Source of the DNA: Flaccisagitta enflata
Lineage: Eukaryota; Chaetognatha; Sagittoidea; Aphragmophora
Length of the DNA: 64,000 bases
NCBI GenBank assembly: GCA_965153355.1
Contig: OZ231128.1
Span: 17,794,001 to 17,858,000, forward strand
Reading direction: 5' to 3'
Below are positions 24,107-35,619 of this stretch, piece after piece. The number at the start of each line of letters is the position of its first letter. The stretch's first letter is position 1. The position numbers and the translations under genes are program-made. The notes below the pieces were generated by a model. The model did not search any database and was not told the origin of the DNA. It saw only the letters and a program-made list of their open reading frames with translations.

Positions 24107-25348
24107 ATGCCTGACCCTGAAGATCCTGCTGAACCCCCAACCCCAGCAGTTGCCATGGCCAATCTTAATATCAACCGTCCGGCCACATCCATCCCTTGCA
24201 ACAGCTTCAATTCCGTTGTGGATCACCTCCCCGACTTCATCCCCATCTTCGAAAATGCGTGCATTGTTGCTACAAATCCATCCGACGGCGAGAAAGAATC
24301 AACCTTTCTCCAATGGTTTCCCCTCAAGCTTGACAAACGCGCTCGCAATCTCTTCAACAGTATTGACCAAGCTAACAAATCTTGGGCTGCTATCTGGGCT
24401 GAGTTAAAAAAACTCCTCATCGACCCCCAAGAAAGGTACAACTGGAGAGCCAAAAAGTCGACCATCAAGTGGGATGGAAAGGAAACCTTCCACGTCCTGG
24501 AAACACGTGTCAAGCGAGCTGTTGATCTCTACGAGGATCCCGCTGTCGTCAAAAGCGAGTACTTCTTCCGTTTTCGCGCCGCCCTCTCAAAGGAATACCG
24601 CAAGGCGATTGATCTGGGTTGTGAAGAAAATGGTCGAACCATCGAGAACGCCAAAAAGTGTGCGCTTCGACTCCAACTCGCCTTGGCCGACGATGATGAC
24701 GATGCGTCCTCCAAGAATGTGGCTTTTTCGGGTGCCGCGATGGCTGATAACACCAAGCACGATCGTATTAAAGTACTCGAGATCGGTTTCCAAGAGCTGA
24801 GCCTACAAATGGAAAATCTGTCTGAGTCCATGAAGAAATTCCAAAGAGACGACGGTTTTGCCAGTTGCGAACCGGACCGTCGCGCTGATTCCAGGTCTAG
24901 CCGTCGCGAGGACTACAACCGAGAGCGAGATGGTCCCCGCCACGGCAATCAGGACCACAGCCGCCGCGACGACTACGACCACAGCCGCGGTGACTACGAC
25001 CGCCACCGCAATGATTCCCATGGGTATGACCGCTCTCGAGACCGCAGCCGTTACGATCGAAGCAGCAACAGATGCGACAGCCGTGATCGTCCAGACAGCG
25101 GCGAATATGACAACCGTGATCGCCGTGACAGTCGCGATCGCAGGGACAACCGCAATCAGCGTGACAATTGCGATCATCGTGATAACCGCAACCACCGTGA
25201 CAGCTACCGCCATGAAAGACATGACCGTCGTGATGTAGACGATGAACATGACCGTCGTGATGAGCATAGGGATTCCCGAGGCAATGATCGCGGCTACCGC
25301 ACGCGTGATGGACCTCCCGATCAAAGCTCCGATGATGATTATGATTAA
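24107..25348 (+). CDS. Gag-like protein of the LTR element, 413 aa
   Basis: ATG at 24107. Residues about 30-215 look like a retrotransposon gag capsid region: FLQWFPLKLDKRARNLFNSI, SWAAIWAELKKLLIDPQERY, ETRVKRAVDLYEDP and FFRFRAALSKEYRKAIDLG follow the usual helical pattern of Ty3-type gag. A short coiled-coil-like stretch (EIGFQELSLQMENLSESMKK) follows. The C-terminal 150 residues are Arg/Asp/His repeats (RDRSRYDRSS, HRDNRNHRDSYRHERHDRRD) where a CCHC zinc knuckle would be expected; none is present, so basic repeats may bind RNA instead. Gag packages the element RNA. With no pol in this element, reverse transcription and integration would have to be supplied in trans. Confidence 0.75.
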   Translation: MPDPEDPAEPPTPAVAMANLNINRPATSIPCNSFNSVVDHLPDFIPIFENACIVATNPSDGEKESTFLQWFPLKLDKRARNLFNSIDQANKSWAAIWAELKKLLIDPQERYNWRAKKSTIKWDGKETFHVLETRVKRAVDLYEDPAVVKSEYFFRFRAALSKEYRKAIDLGCEENGRTIENAKKCALRLQLALADDDDDASSKNVAFSGAAMADNTKHDRIKVLEIGFQELSLQMENLSESMKKFQRDDGFASCEPDRRADSRSSRREDYNRERDGPRHGNQDHSRRDDYDHSRGDYDRHRNDSHGYDRSRDRSRYDRSSNRCDSRDRPDSGEYDNRDRRDSRDRRDNRNQRDNCDHRDNRNHRDSYRHERHDRRDVDDEHDRRDEHRDSRGNDRGYRTRDGPPDQSSDDDYD

Positions 25349-25676
25349 TCTGTTCATAATCTCAATCTGGCCGCAGGCTTCTGCTGTTAACACTCTCAGC
25401 ATAAGCAGTTGACTGCCCATATGCCTCGGTGTTCCTTTGGAACAACCCAGGTAAAATTTACGCCTTCTCTGGGGAAGTCCATCCTGATGACGCCTTCACT
25501 GAAGAGGTCAATTCATACCTGGTTAGAGGGATTTATTTGGATGCACTCAATGCTGGGGAAGTTGACAATTCATTGTTTGGTAATGTCACATCTTGTGTTA
25601 TGCTATCGTATCGCTACAATATTGATTTCTGTTTATGTTGATTTCGTTGCCTTATAAACATATCTTGAATGATCAC

Positions 25677-25680
25677 TAAA

Positions 25681-25712
<32 letters not shown>

Positions 25713-25815
25713 AAAAAAAGAGAAAAAAAAAGAGCAAAATTAAAAAAAAAAAATACACAAAATACACAAAAAAAATACACAAAATACACAAAAAAAAAGA
25801 GAGAAGAAAAAAAAA
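25677..25815. repeat. A-rich low-complexity tract inside the LTR element
   Basis: Long A runs interrupted by G or by ACAC (AATACACAAAATACACAAA). Confidence 0.9.
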
Positions 25816-26889
25816 CAGACTTCTCATGATCGCAATCTAAATTGTTATGTCGTTTTCTTGAACTGTTTGCCCCTCTCCTCTCCCTCCTGTGCGCACTGCC
25901 CCCTCCCTTACCAATTTACCTTCCCGATTGCTGTATTTACTTATACGTGTATATGATTATTTTTTTTTCTTCTTTGTCATATTTTCTTTTCCTTTGATTC
26001 CGTTTTTTTTTCTCGATTTTTTTTTGTATTCCTTAGTTGAATGCTTACACTTAGCACAGTCCCGCACTACCCCCGCCCCCCCCTAATTCAGTTTCTTGTT
26101 TTTTTCAGTAGGCTAGATCGTCATCCTTTTCACTCCGAGTGAGTCAACTGCCTCAATCGGGACTTCGAAGGAATGTATCAACTAAATTTGTATCAACGCC
26201 ATAAGGTCGGTATTGGCTGAATTTCATCTAGGCAGGTCAGATCGTTCAGTTATCAAAATTTCCTGTATGAATGTGGTGGATGTTGCTGTCTGAAAGGAAA
26301 TTTTGTTTGAGATGTTTTGCCTTTTGGTGAGTTTTGCTCCTCGCTGTGTACAAGCTGGAGGGAATAAATAAGATTAATATTTTTCCATCATGTTTCCTCA
26401 CTGCCCATGATTTAACCCTGCCAATTTTGCCTCAACTAAATGGTGTTGATGGCATAACAATTACTTGCATTCGTTATGCAAGCCAGGGAGCAAGAATCGA
26501 TTTTCATGTTTTTCATGTTTTCTTTTCATAGCCTAATTCCCTCTTTGCACTTTTCAACAATTGTCATGCACTAATTTTGTTCCGATAATTACTCTAAATA
26601 CCGCCACATCCTCATGTGGTTAATTGTGGTTTATCTGGCACTGTTTACACATGCTCCTGAGGTGCGAAGCTCGGGATTGTTATATTAGAATGATTCTCGT
26701 TCTCTTACGGGATAACCCCAACCGGCACACTGCTCCGCGGTTTTGTATTTCACTTGGGTGGCACTTTGTGATGTGTTACATTATGTTGTGGATTGTACTT
26801 TTCTTTCACCGGCGTGTCTTTTAATGTGGCACATATCTTCTGCATTCCGGTTTTCTGCACCTTCTTCTGATCTTTGCTTTATTCACGGG

Positions 26890-26959
<70 letters not shown>

Positions 26960-28010
26960 TACGCACTGTTATAACTATCATATTCGACGTTGTGCTTGTG
27001 TTAATTAAAATGGGGTTTATTTTAGTAGTATAGTTAGTAGTTAATAACAATTTTGGGACTAATATCCCTATCATGCCATTGTTCTTACCCTAGCCTCTCC
27101 TTTTCTAGGCTGTCCCGCTGCGCGCATGCAACCATCAAAATAACGCTGTCAAGCTTTTCTTTGAATTTGGTCAACAACTTCAAAATCTGCAAGATGGAGA
27201 TTGAAGATCTCTGATTATCTGGAATTCCGCTTTGGGGACCTCATGTCATGTGATATGAGCCTCCCTTTTCAAAGCAAAGCTGCCCAATGCCTAAATGCCA
27301 CATCAAAAGCATCTTTGGCAAATCTTCCAACTCATTGCCTGGATACTCAAAGCGCTGGTCTATACAGCGATACCCGCTTCAACGCTGTTTACCTCGCCAA
27401 TTTACTCCCATTAGTGGAGCTAAATCACTCAAATTCTCCGTGGGCTGGCTCCAGCGCCCCACTGCTGGTGCGCTGTCTCTGGAGTTCTTGATTGTCGTTG
27501 AAAATCGCACGCCGTGGCGCGTCAAGTATTTCAAATCTCCAACATGTGGCCTTCTAATCTCAGTTCATCCCAGCGACGGTGATCATGAACTCTTTGAGTT
27601 CTCGCCATGAGTGCGTCCCCTTGACAATTTGTCTTGGGCAATGTTTTCTCATATCACTGTGGAAGGGATTGCCGCAAGAATCAACGTGAAGTTTGCGCAA
27701 AATGAACGGAAAAAATCACAGTGACAATTGCAGTGACATATTGATTACATATTTGTTCAGCCATTTTGATCAGAAAACTTGGGTTTTTCGTTTTCAATTA
27801 GTTTTCTTTAGTTCTATCAGAATATTCTTTACGTGGCGCAAATTCGGGTCAATCTAAGCAGTTTCAGGCCTCATACTTCCTCTCACTACCTTTCTTGTTT
27901 TTGCCTATTTTTACATTCGAGTTCTTTTTCTTTCGCCATATCCCTTTTTGATTGAGTTTGTTTCGTCGTAGTTTATCTTCCGGGACGTAAGAAGCCGACG
28001 AGGGGAAGTA
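25816..28010. other. Non-coding interior of the LTR element
   Basis: No pol domain in any frame. It includes a (CT)n tract at about 26893-26956. An open frame at 27287-27610 ends HPSDGDHELFEFSP; it looks moderately protein-like but matches nothing I know. Confidence 0.55.
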
Positions 28011-28457
28011 TGTAAGAGGCAGGAAATGGACATAGCTCATGGCGGGACTGAGTAGGAGCCATGAGTCTTTAAAGATAGCTATTATCGTGAAGTAGCCGTA
28101 GCTTCCATCATTTGTAATCGTTATTGGTCATAGCCCATTCATGCTCTCCTTAACCGATGCATTACTGTTATATAACCTACCCTTTCCTTACCATTATTAG
28201 TTGAGAGCATTATCAGGGGCTCCAGTATGGTGGTAATTAGCCGCTCGCATAGTTAATAAGATTACATCGTTATCGACCCATCGCATCTGTTCTACCTTCA
28301 GATAGTTACTCATCCAGGAGCTCATTCCCTTCGTTAGCCAAACTCTCTCTCTGGCGAGCATACCCAGAGGCCCAATAGGATATCCTTCTCCGGGTCCGCA
28401 TAGGAGCTAGATCGCCTCTGGAAGGTAAGCGTCTTCGACAGGATCTTAGCGCTTACA
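28011..28457 (+). repeat. 3' LTR (447 bp)
   Basis: The same sequence as the 5' LTR, preceded by a purine-rich tract. Confidence 0.93.
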
Positions 28458-28823
28458 CTATGTCCTAAAATTCATGCACGTATTGAGAAATTAGACGCAA
28501 ACGCTCCTTGAAAGGTGACCACAGTAGGAGTAGGAACTTTTCTTTTCGATACATTGAAACAGATTCTAACTCAGACCTTTCAACAAGTAAAACGTTGCAC
28601 ACAATTTACCCATTTATAGTACCCAGAAAATGATATCTTAATTCTACACGTTCTTGTGTACCACTGTTTTCGCGCCTTCTGGCTCTGTTACACATGAGAA
28701 GGTGAAATGCTCGCAATTTGATTTGTCGATTGTCCTTCCTTGTTCAAGGACAAACAAGTAAAAACGACTTATTTACCACAAAGGAAACGATCCATACCGA
28801 ATTCGCCCATGATCGGATCTTTA

Positions 28824-29501
28824 TCACCGGAAAGCCACCGGTGGAGAGTAAACAGCTTTGTTTTTCACTTTATTTAACACTGAGAAGAACGTCTTTTTAA
28901 TTTCGTGTCTTAATTTGGCGTAGGCGTGTATCAATTGAGGGAAATGGTCCAGTAAGAACCGATCGATCAGAATCACGAATAACTGTTTTGGAAAATGAGA
29001 CTTGGGATCGACTTGTCCATATTCTATGCATTCTTCCGTCACGGCTTTGCCTGAGACAAAGATGGCGAAAACTTTTGAGTTAAGATTTTTTTACAAGATG
29101 TGTCTTAATCTACACGGGAGCCATTTCAACCAAATAATCAACCAAATAATCAACCAAATAATCAATCATAGTTGAATACGTTTCTCAGTTTTAGGTGGAC
29201 ATAACTATACCTCCCTACCGGCAACCATCATTGCAAGTCGCATGAGACTCACCTAAAGAATAGCATAACGAGCTTAGAATTTTCTGTGGAGCGGATCCTG
29301 AAACAGAGAAAGAGGCAGTATAAGTAATTAAGTATGACAACCGCACATCCTTTGTCAACCACACGGACTGGGTTTTCCATTTGCGAGTCAGCCCTTACCT
29401 TTAACAAACAAAATCTTGTCCTCTCCAAAACTTTGTATAGCTTCGATTTTTCGACGCCCATCATCCGCTATACGACCCAAAAATCGTTCGTACACTTTGT
29501 C
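28824..29501 (-). CDS. C-terminal exons of an unrecognised gene
   Basis: Three exons joined by consensus splice sites: 29399-29501 (acceptor TGCGACAG, donor GTAAGG), 29253-29297 (acceptor CTCTGTTTCAG, donor GTGAGT) and from 29050 (acceptor TTTGTCTCAG) to TGA at 28824. Phases 1 and 1 fit. The protein reads DKVYERFLGRIADDGRRKI..., then GSAPQKILSSLCYSLG, then KAVTEECIEYGQVDPKSHFP, and ends in a Leu-rich helical segment (LLDHFPQLIHAYAKLRHEI). I do not recognise the family. The first exon enters in phase 0, the phase in which the next same-strand gene (exons 43409-45837) leaves its last visible exon, so these could be its 3' exons across a 13.9-kb repeat-filled intron. The end at 28824 is uncertain, because a GTGAAA donor near 28873 could continue the gene. 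Confidence 0.5.
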
Positions 29502-29639
29502 CTGTCGCAACAAAATACACAGTAAATAGTGCAGTCATGTCATGCGAAGGTTTTAGAAAGAACTCATACGGACAACCTCCGGTCCTTTCCATGTCAGAAT
29601 ATTTCATTAAAAAGCTTCAAAACTACCTATCCGGACAGA

Positions 29640-32108
29640 TTTTCGATCCGGACAACTTTTCCAAAATCTACGAAGATTTTCGTAGATTTTGGCAAAATCT
29701 ACGAAGATTTTCGTAGATTCTTCGCTAAAAGGCTAAGGAAATATCTACGAAGTTTTTCGTAGATCTGGTAAAATCTACGAAGATTTTCGTAGATTTTTCG
29801 CTTGTTCGATTTTGCATAGACTTGAGGCTTCTTAAGGAAAAATCTACGAAGATTTTCGTAGATTTTGGAGAATCTACGAAGATTTTCGTAGATTTTGGAG
29901 AATCTACGAAGATTTTCGTAGATTTTGGAGAATCTACGAAGATTTTCGTAGATTCTTCGCTGGAAGGCTAATGAAAAATCTACGAAGATCTTCGTAGATC
30001 TGGCAAAATCTACGAAGATTTTCGTAGATTTTTTGCTAGGAGGCTTCTTAAGGAAAAATCTACGAAGATTTTCGTAGATTTTACCTATCCGGACACCGAC
30101 TCCAATATCTACGAAAATCTTCGTAGATTCTACAAAATCTACGAAGATCTTCGTAGATCTGGTAAAATCTACGAAGATTTTCGTAGATTTTCTTTCTTCT
30201 ACAAACTTCGTAGATATTTGAAAATCTACGAAGATTTTCGTAGATTTTTTGCTTGGAGGCTTCTTAAGGAAAAATCTACGAAGATTTTCGTAGATTTTCT
30301 CAATTCTACGAACTTCGTAGATATTTGAAAATCTACGAAGATTTTCGTAGATTTTGGAAAATCTACGAAAATTTTCGTAGATTCTCTAAAATCTACGAAA
30401 ATCTTCGTAGATCTGGTAAAATCTACGAAAATTTTCGTAGATTTTCTCAATTCTACGAACTTCGTAGATATTTGAAAATCTACGAAGATTTTCGTAGATT
30501 TTTTGCTAGGAGGCTTCTTAAGGAAAAATCTACGAAGATTGTAGATTTTACCTATCCTGACATCGACTCCAATTCACTAAAATCTTCGTAGATCTGTAAA
30601 ATCTACGAAGATTTTCGTATATTGAGTCGGTGTCCGGATAGTTCAAATCTACGAAAATCTTCAGAGATTCTACAAAATCTACGAAGATCTTCGTAGATCT
30701 GGTAAAATCTACGAAGATTTTCGTAGATTTTCTTTCTTCTACAAACTTCGTAGATATCTGAAAATCTACGAAGATTTTCGTAGATTTTTTGCTAGGAGGC
30801 TTCTTAAGGAAAGATCTACGAAGATTTTCGTAGATTTTACCTATCCGGACACCGACTCTAATATCTACGAAAATCTTCGTAGATTTTAAAAAATCTACGA
30901 AAAGTTTCGTAGATCTGGTAAAATCTACGAAGATTTTCGTAGATTTTCTCTATTCTACAAACTTCGTAGATATTTGAAAATCTACGAAGATTTTCGTAGA
31001 TTTTTTGCTTGGAGTCTTCCAAGGAAAAATCTACGAAGATTTTCGTAGATTTTTAAAAATCTACGAAAAATTTCGTAGATCTGGTAAAATCTACGAAGAT
31101 TTTCGTAGATTTTCTCAATTCTACGAACTTCGTAGATATTTGAAAATCTACGAAGATTTTCGTAGATTTTGGAAAATCTACGAAAATTTTCGTAGATTCT
31201 CCAAAATCTACGAAAATCTTCGTAGATTTTTCCTTAAAAGACTCCTAGCAAAAAATCTACGAAGATTTTCGTAGATTTTTGAGAATCTACGAAAATTTTC
31301 GTAGATTTTCCAAAATCTACGAAAATCTTCGTAGATTTTTCTAAAGACGACTCCTAGCAAAAAATCTACGAAAAATCTTCGTAGATTTTAAAAAATCTAC
31401 GAAAAGTTTCGTAGATCTGGTAAAATCTACGAAGATTTTCGTAGATTTTCTCAATTCTACGAACTTCGTAGATATTTGAAAATCTACGAAGATTTTCGTA
31501 GATTTTGGAAAATCTACGAAAATTTTCGTAGATTCTCTAAAATCTACGAAGATTTTCGTAGTTTTTTCCTAAAGACTCCTAGAAAAATCTACGAAGATTT
31601 TCGTAGATTTTGGAGAATCTACGAAATTTTCGTAGATTTTCCAAAATCTACGAAAATCTTCGAAGATTTTCTAGAAAGACTACGGATTTTAGATTTGAAA
31701 AATCTACGAAGATTTTCGTAGATTCTGAAAAATCTACGAAAATCTTCGTAGATTTTTCCTTAAGACTCTAAGAAAAATCTACGAAGATTTTCGTAGATTG
31801 AGAATCTACGAAAGATTTTCGTAGATTTTTCAAAATCTACGAAAATTTTCGTAGAGATTTTCTAAAGACGACTCTAGCAAAAATCTACGAAAATTTTCGT
31901 AGATTTTTACCTATCCGGACACCGACAGCTATCCGGACAGATTCTCTAAAATCTACGAAAATCTTCGTAGATTTTCCTAGAAGACTCTAGCAAAAATCTA
32001 TTTAAGTAGATTTTTCCAGAAGACTCTAGCAAAAATCTACTAAGTTTTCGTAGATTTTCCTTAGAAGACTTTAGCAAAAATCTACGAAAATTTTCGTAGA
32101 TTTTCCCT
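29640..32108. repeat. TCTACGAA hairpin array (30-bp-class units, about 100 hairpins with the later block)
   Basis: The unit AATCTACGAA-GATT-TTCGTAGATT is a 10-bp inverted repeat with a 4-base loop, repeated at about 30 bp where regular (e.g. 29850-29950). Linkers include TTTTGGAG, TTGCTAGGAGGCTTCTTAAG and CCTATCCGGACACCGAC. From about 31200 the linkers and loops appear mostly in reverse complement (AGAAGACTCCTAGCAA; loop AATC). All open frames here, on both strands, are repeat translations. Confidence 0.95.
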
Positions 32109-32109
32109 A

Positions 32110-32332
32110 AGAAAACCTTATTTAGTGCTGCTGGGCTGCTGCACATTTGTCACTGTAGTCATGCTGATACTGCTGAATCATCCTGCATAACAAACAAAAC
32201 AATATATAATTATATATATATTTAAGGATGGTTGGGGCTATAAGGCAGGGGTTTAAAAGGGGGATTTAGCAGCAGAGCAGTAATTGGCAGTAGAAACTGC
32301 AGCAGTCATATCAGAGCAGCATAAATCTTCGT
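32110..32332. repeat. 220-bp module M, copy 1
   Basis: Starts CCTTATTTAGTGCTGCTGGG and contains AATATATAATTATATATATA, GGTTGGGGCTATAAGGCAGG and GTTTAAAAGGGGG; ends GAGCAGCATAAATCTTCG. Repeated at 32811 and 34201. Confidence 0.9.
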
Positions 32333-32810
32333 AGATTTTTCAAATCTACGAAAATCTTCGTAGATTTTTCAAATCTACGAAAATCTTCGTAGATTTTACG
32401 AATCTACGAAAATCTTCGTAGATTTTTCCTTAGAAGACTCCTAGCAAAGAATCTACGAAAATTTTTGTAGATTTTACCTATCCGGACACCGACAGCTATC
32501 CGGACAGATTCTCTAAAATCTACGAAAATCTTCGTAGATTTTTCCTTAGAAGACTCCCAGCAAAAAATCTACGAAAATTTTCGTAGATATTTCCTTAGAA
32601 GACTCCTAGCAAAGAATCTACGAAAATTTTTGTTGATTTTACCTATCCGGACACCGACAGCTATCCGGACAGATTCTCTAAAATCTACGAAAATCTTCGT
32701 AGATTTTTCCTTAGAAGACTCCTAGCAAATAATCTACGAAAGTTTTCGTAGATTTTTCCTTAGAAGACTCCTAGCAAAAAATCTACGAAAATTTTCGTAG
32801 ATTTTCACTA
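32333..32810. repeat. Hairpin array, reverse-linker block
   Basis: More TCTACGAA hairpins with CTTAGAAGACTCCTAGCAAA linkers and CTATCCGGACAG pairs, between module copies 1 and 2. Confidence 0.9.
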
Positions 32811-33030
32811 AGAAAACCTTATCTAGTGCTGCTGGGCTGCTGCACCCATTCATCCATTCAATGTAGTCATGCTGATACTGCTGAATCATCCTGCATAACA
32901 AAACAATATATAATTATATATATATTTAAGGATGGTTGGGGCTATAAGGCAGGGGTTTAAAAGGGGGATTTAGCAGCAGAGCAGTAATTCGCAGTAGAAA
33001 CTGCAGCAGCCATATCAGAGCAGCATAAAT
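32811..33030. repeat. 220-bp module M, copy 2
   Basis: Close match to copies 1 and 3, with a short CATTCATCC insertion near the left end. Confidence 0.9.
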
Positions 33031-33049
33031 CTTCGAAAATCATTATAAA

Positions 33050-33400
33050 TTCACCCAAACAATTGTTATTGTCCCAAGCAATTGTCGCTGTCCCATGAAA
33101 TTTGTTTTTGTCCCAAACAATTGTCATTGTCCCAAACAATTGTCATTGTCCCAAATAATAGTCATTGTCCCAAATAATAGTCATTGTCCCAAACTATTGT
33201 CATTGTCCCAAACAATTGGTATTGTAGAAATCTATTGTTGTTGTCCCAATTTATTAACCTTGTCTCAGTCTATCATAGTCCCACTGTCATTGTCCCTCAA
33301 TTGACTCGTCCCTCAATTGACTTGTCCCATCAACTTGTCCCTCTATCAACTCTTCCCTCAATTGACTTGTCCTTCAATTGACTCGTCCCTCAATCATTTT
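33050..33400. repeat. ATTGTCATTGTCCCAAACA and CAATTGACTTGTCCCT tandem repeats, block 1
   Basis: About 20-bp units (AACAATTGTCATTGTCCCA) followed by 14-18-bp units (CTTGTCCCTCAATTGA). The same order recurs at 34440-34825. Confidence 0.9.
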
Positions 33401-34200
33401 ATGGCCAGATCAACGTCTCCAATGTTTCTTAGATTTTAAAAATTCTACAAAGTTTCGGGGATTGGAGATATTACAAATCTCTGATGATTCAATTGTCGGG
33501 ATGATGAGGTGTAGAGAAGCACCCTGATTTTATTTCTATTATGTTGGTTATTACAAGATAGTCATTGTCAAAAATAATTGTCATTGTCCCTAGCAATTGT
33601 CACAGTCACATGTAATTTGTTTTTGTCCCAAACAATTATCATTGTCCCAAATAAATGTCATCGTCCCAAACTATTTTCAGTCAACCAAAAAAAAATCTAC
33701 GAAAATTTTCGTAGGTTCTTTGCTCTCCGGACACCAACAGTTGTCCGGACAGATTCTCCCAAATCTACGAAGATTTTTGTAGATTTCAGAGAATTTACAA
33801 AAATTTTCATAGATTTTCCAAAATCTACGAAAATCTTCTTGGATTTTTCCTAAGAAGACTCCAGCAAAAAATCCAACAATTTTTAATTCTTTGCTCATCG
33901 ACGACAGCTCTCATAGATTTTGGATAATCTGTCGGGATAACTGTGGGTGTCCGGATAGCAAAGAATTGGTGTCCGGGTAGCAAAGAATCCGTGTCCGGAT
34001 AGCATAGAATCTTAAAAATTTTCGTAGATTTTCCAAAATCTACGAAAATTTTCATAGATTTTTCCTTAGAAGACTCCCAGCATAAAAGTCTATGAAAATT
34101 TTCGTAGATTTTTCCTAAGAAGACTCCTGGCAAAAAATCTACGAAAATCTTCGTAGATTTTTCCTTAGAAGACTCCTACGAAAATTTTCGTAGATTTTCC
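33401..34200. repeat. Degenerate hairpin and TGTCCGGATAG repeats between module copies
   Basis: Weaker versions of the flanking repeats: GTCATTGTCCC words at 33550-33680, hairpin units at 33695-34190, and repeated GTGTCCGGATAGCAAAGAAT at about 33950-34010. Confidence 0.75.
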
Positions 34201-34434
34201 CTAAGAAAACCTTTAGTGCTGCTGGGCTGCTGCACCCATTTATCCACAGTACATTTGTCACTGTAGTCATGCTGATGCTGCTGAATCATCCTGCATAACA
34301 AAACAATATATATTTATATATATATTTAAGGATGGTTGGGGCTATAAGGCAGGGGTTTAAAAGGGGGATTTAGCAGCAGAGCAGTAATTCGCAGTAGAAA
34401 CCCCAGCAGCCATATCAGAGCAGCATAAATCTTC
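34201..34434. repeat. 220-bp module M, copy 3
   Basis: Third copy, again followed by the GTCCCAAACAATTGTCATT block, as after copy 2. Copies 2 and 3 therefore head a duplicated segment of about 720 bp. Confidence 0.9.
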
Positions 34435-34439
34435 AAGAA

Positions 34440-34825
34440 TCTTTATAAATTGTCCCAAGCAATTGTCGCTGTCCCATGAAATTTGTTTTTGTCCCAAACA
34501 ATTGTCATTGTCCCAAACAATTGTCATTGCTCCAAACAATTGTCATTGTCCCAAACAATTGTCAATGTCCCAAATAATAGTCATTGTCCAAAATAAGTCA
34601 TTGTCCCAAACGATTGGTATTGTACAAATCTATTGTTGTTGTCCCAATCTATTAACCTTGCCTCAATCTAATACTATAGTCCCACTGTCGTTGTCCCTCG
34701 ATCGACTCGTCCCTCAATTGACTTGTACAATTGACTTGTCCCATCGACTTGTCCCTCAATCAACTTGTCCCTCAATTGACTTGTCCCTCAATTGACTTGT
34801 CCCTCAATTGACTTGTCCCTCAATC
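34440..34825. repeat. ATTGTCATTGTCCCAAACA and CAATTGACTTGTCCCT tandem repeats, block 2
   Basis: Same order and units as block 1. Confidence 0.9.
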
Positions 34826-34961
34826 ATTTTATGGCCAGATCAACGTCTCCAATGTTTCATAGATTTTGAAAATTTGGAGATGTTACAAATCTCCGCAGAT
34901 TCAATCGTCGGGATTATGAGGTGTAGAGAAGGGTGAGATTGTTGATGTCAAGCTCTCTCTC

Positions 34962-34992
<31 letters not shown>

Positions 34993-35619
34993 TGTCAACG
35001 ATATTGTCTAAACTCTTCATTGACATTCCAAACTCTTGTCAATGACATTTTCCTAACTCTTGTTCATGTCAATGTCAAGGATGACATTTTAAACATTAAA
35101 GATGGAGATGATGCCTTGAAGGTTGGTAACAGGGCTGGTGTCCATGTTGTTGTCTAGTTCTCTCAAGCATCAGTGTCGCTTTCTGGGTTTGTGGTTTGTC
35201 TCTCTCTCTGTCATTGGTGATATTAGGTACATGTTGGGATGACTTCAATGCTTTGGAGATGAAGATTTTTATGCCCAAGCGTCAGTGTCGCTTTCTGAAT
35301 TAGTGAGCCTTGAATCTTGTTAGTGACATCTCCTAAGTCTTTTCAGTGAAGTAGTCCTGAGTCCAGGACTCATGATACTTTTTCGAATATAAAAGAGTTC
35401 ACACTGATGACAGTCCCTCAACTATTTATGAAATCTTTCCTCTATCTTCTTTATCTGGTAAATATGGTCCCATTATCCACTAATTGACTTTATCCCTAAC
35501 AATGATGTCAACATTCATCGCTGTTAATTTTTTGCCTATTCTAATTCATGACCATGTCCCTAGTCTCACTCTTTAACTCTTGGGGGCATTCAACGTAAAG
35601 TATTTACTAATTAGTTAAA

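Larger units (their letters stand above)
22849..28457 (+). mobile_element. Non-autonomous LTR retrotransposon with gag only (TR-GAG-like)
   Basis: Two direct repeats, 22849-23295 and 28011-28457, each 447 bp, start TGTAAGAGG and end GCGCTTACA, so the TGTAAG/CTTACA ends are inverted. Flanking CTAT (22845-22848 and 28458-28461) is a 4-bp target duplication. Directly inside the 5' LTR is AGTGGCGCATCGACCGAC, a candidate primer-binding site with TGG two bases in. A purine tract, GACGAGGGGAAG, lies just before the 3' LTR. The 4.7-kb interior holds one gag-like ORF; no protease, reverse transcriptase, RNase H or integrase motif was found in any frame. I saw no difference between the LTRs in a base-by-base reading, so insertion is recent. 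Confidence 0.88.

Noticed and set aside
22849-28457. Possible segmental duplication instead of an LTR element
   Set aside because: TG...CA ends, a flanking CTAT duplication, a purine tract and a gag-like ORF fit an LTR retrotransposon better.
29640-32146. Open frames reading KIYEDFRRF repeats on both strands
   Set aside because: Translations of the palindromic hairpin units; the same words appear on both strands and in several frames.
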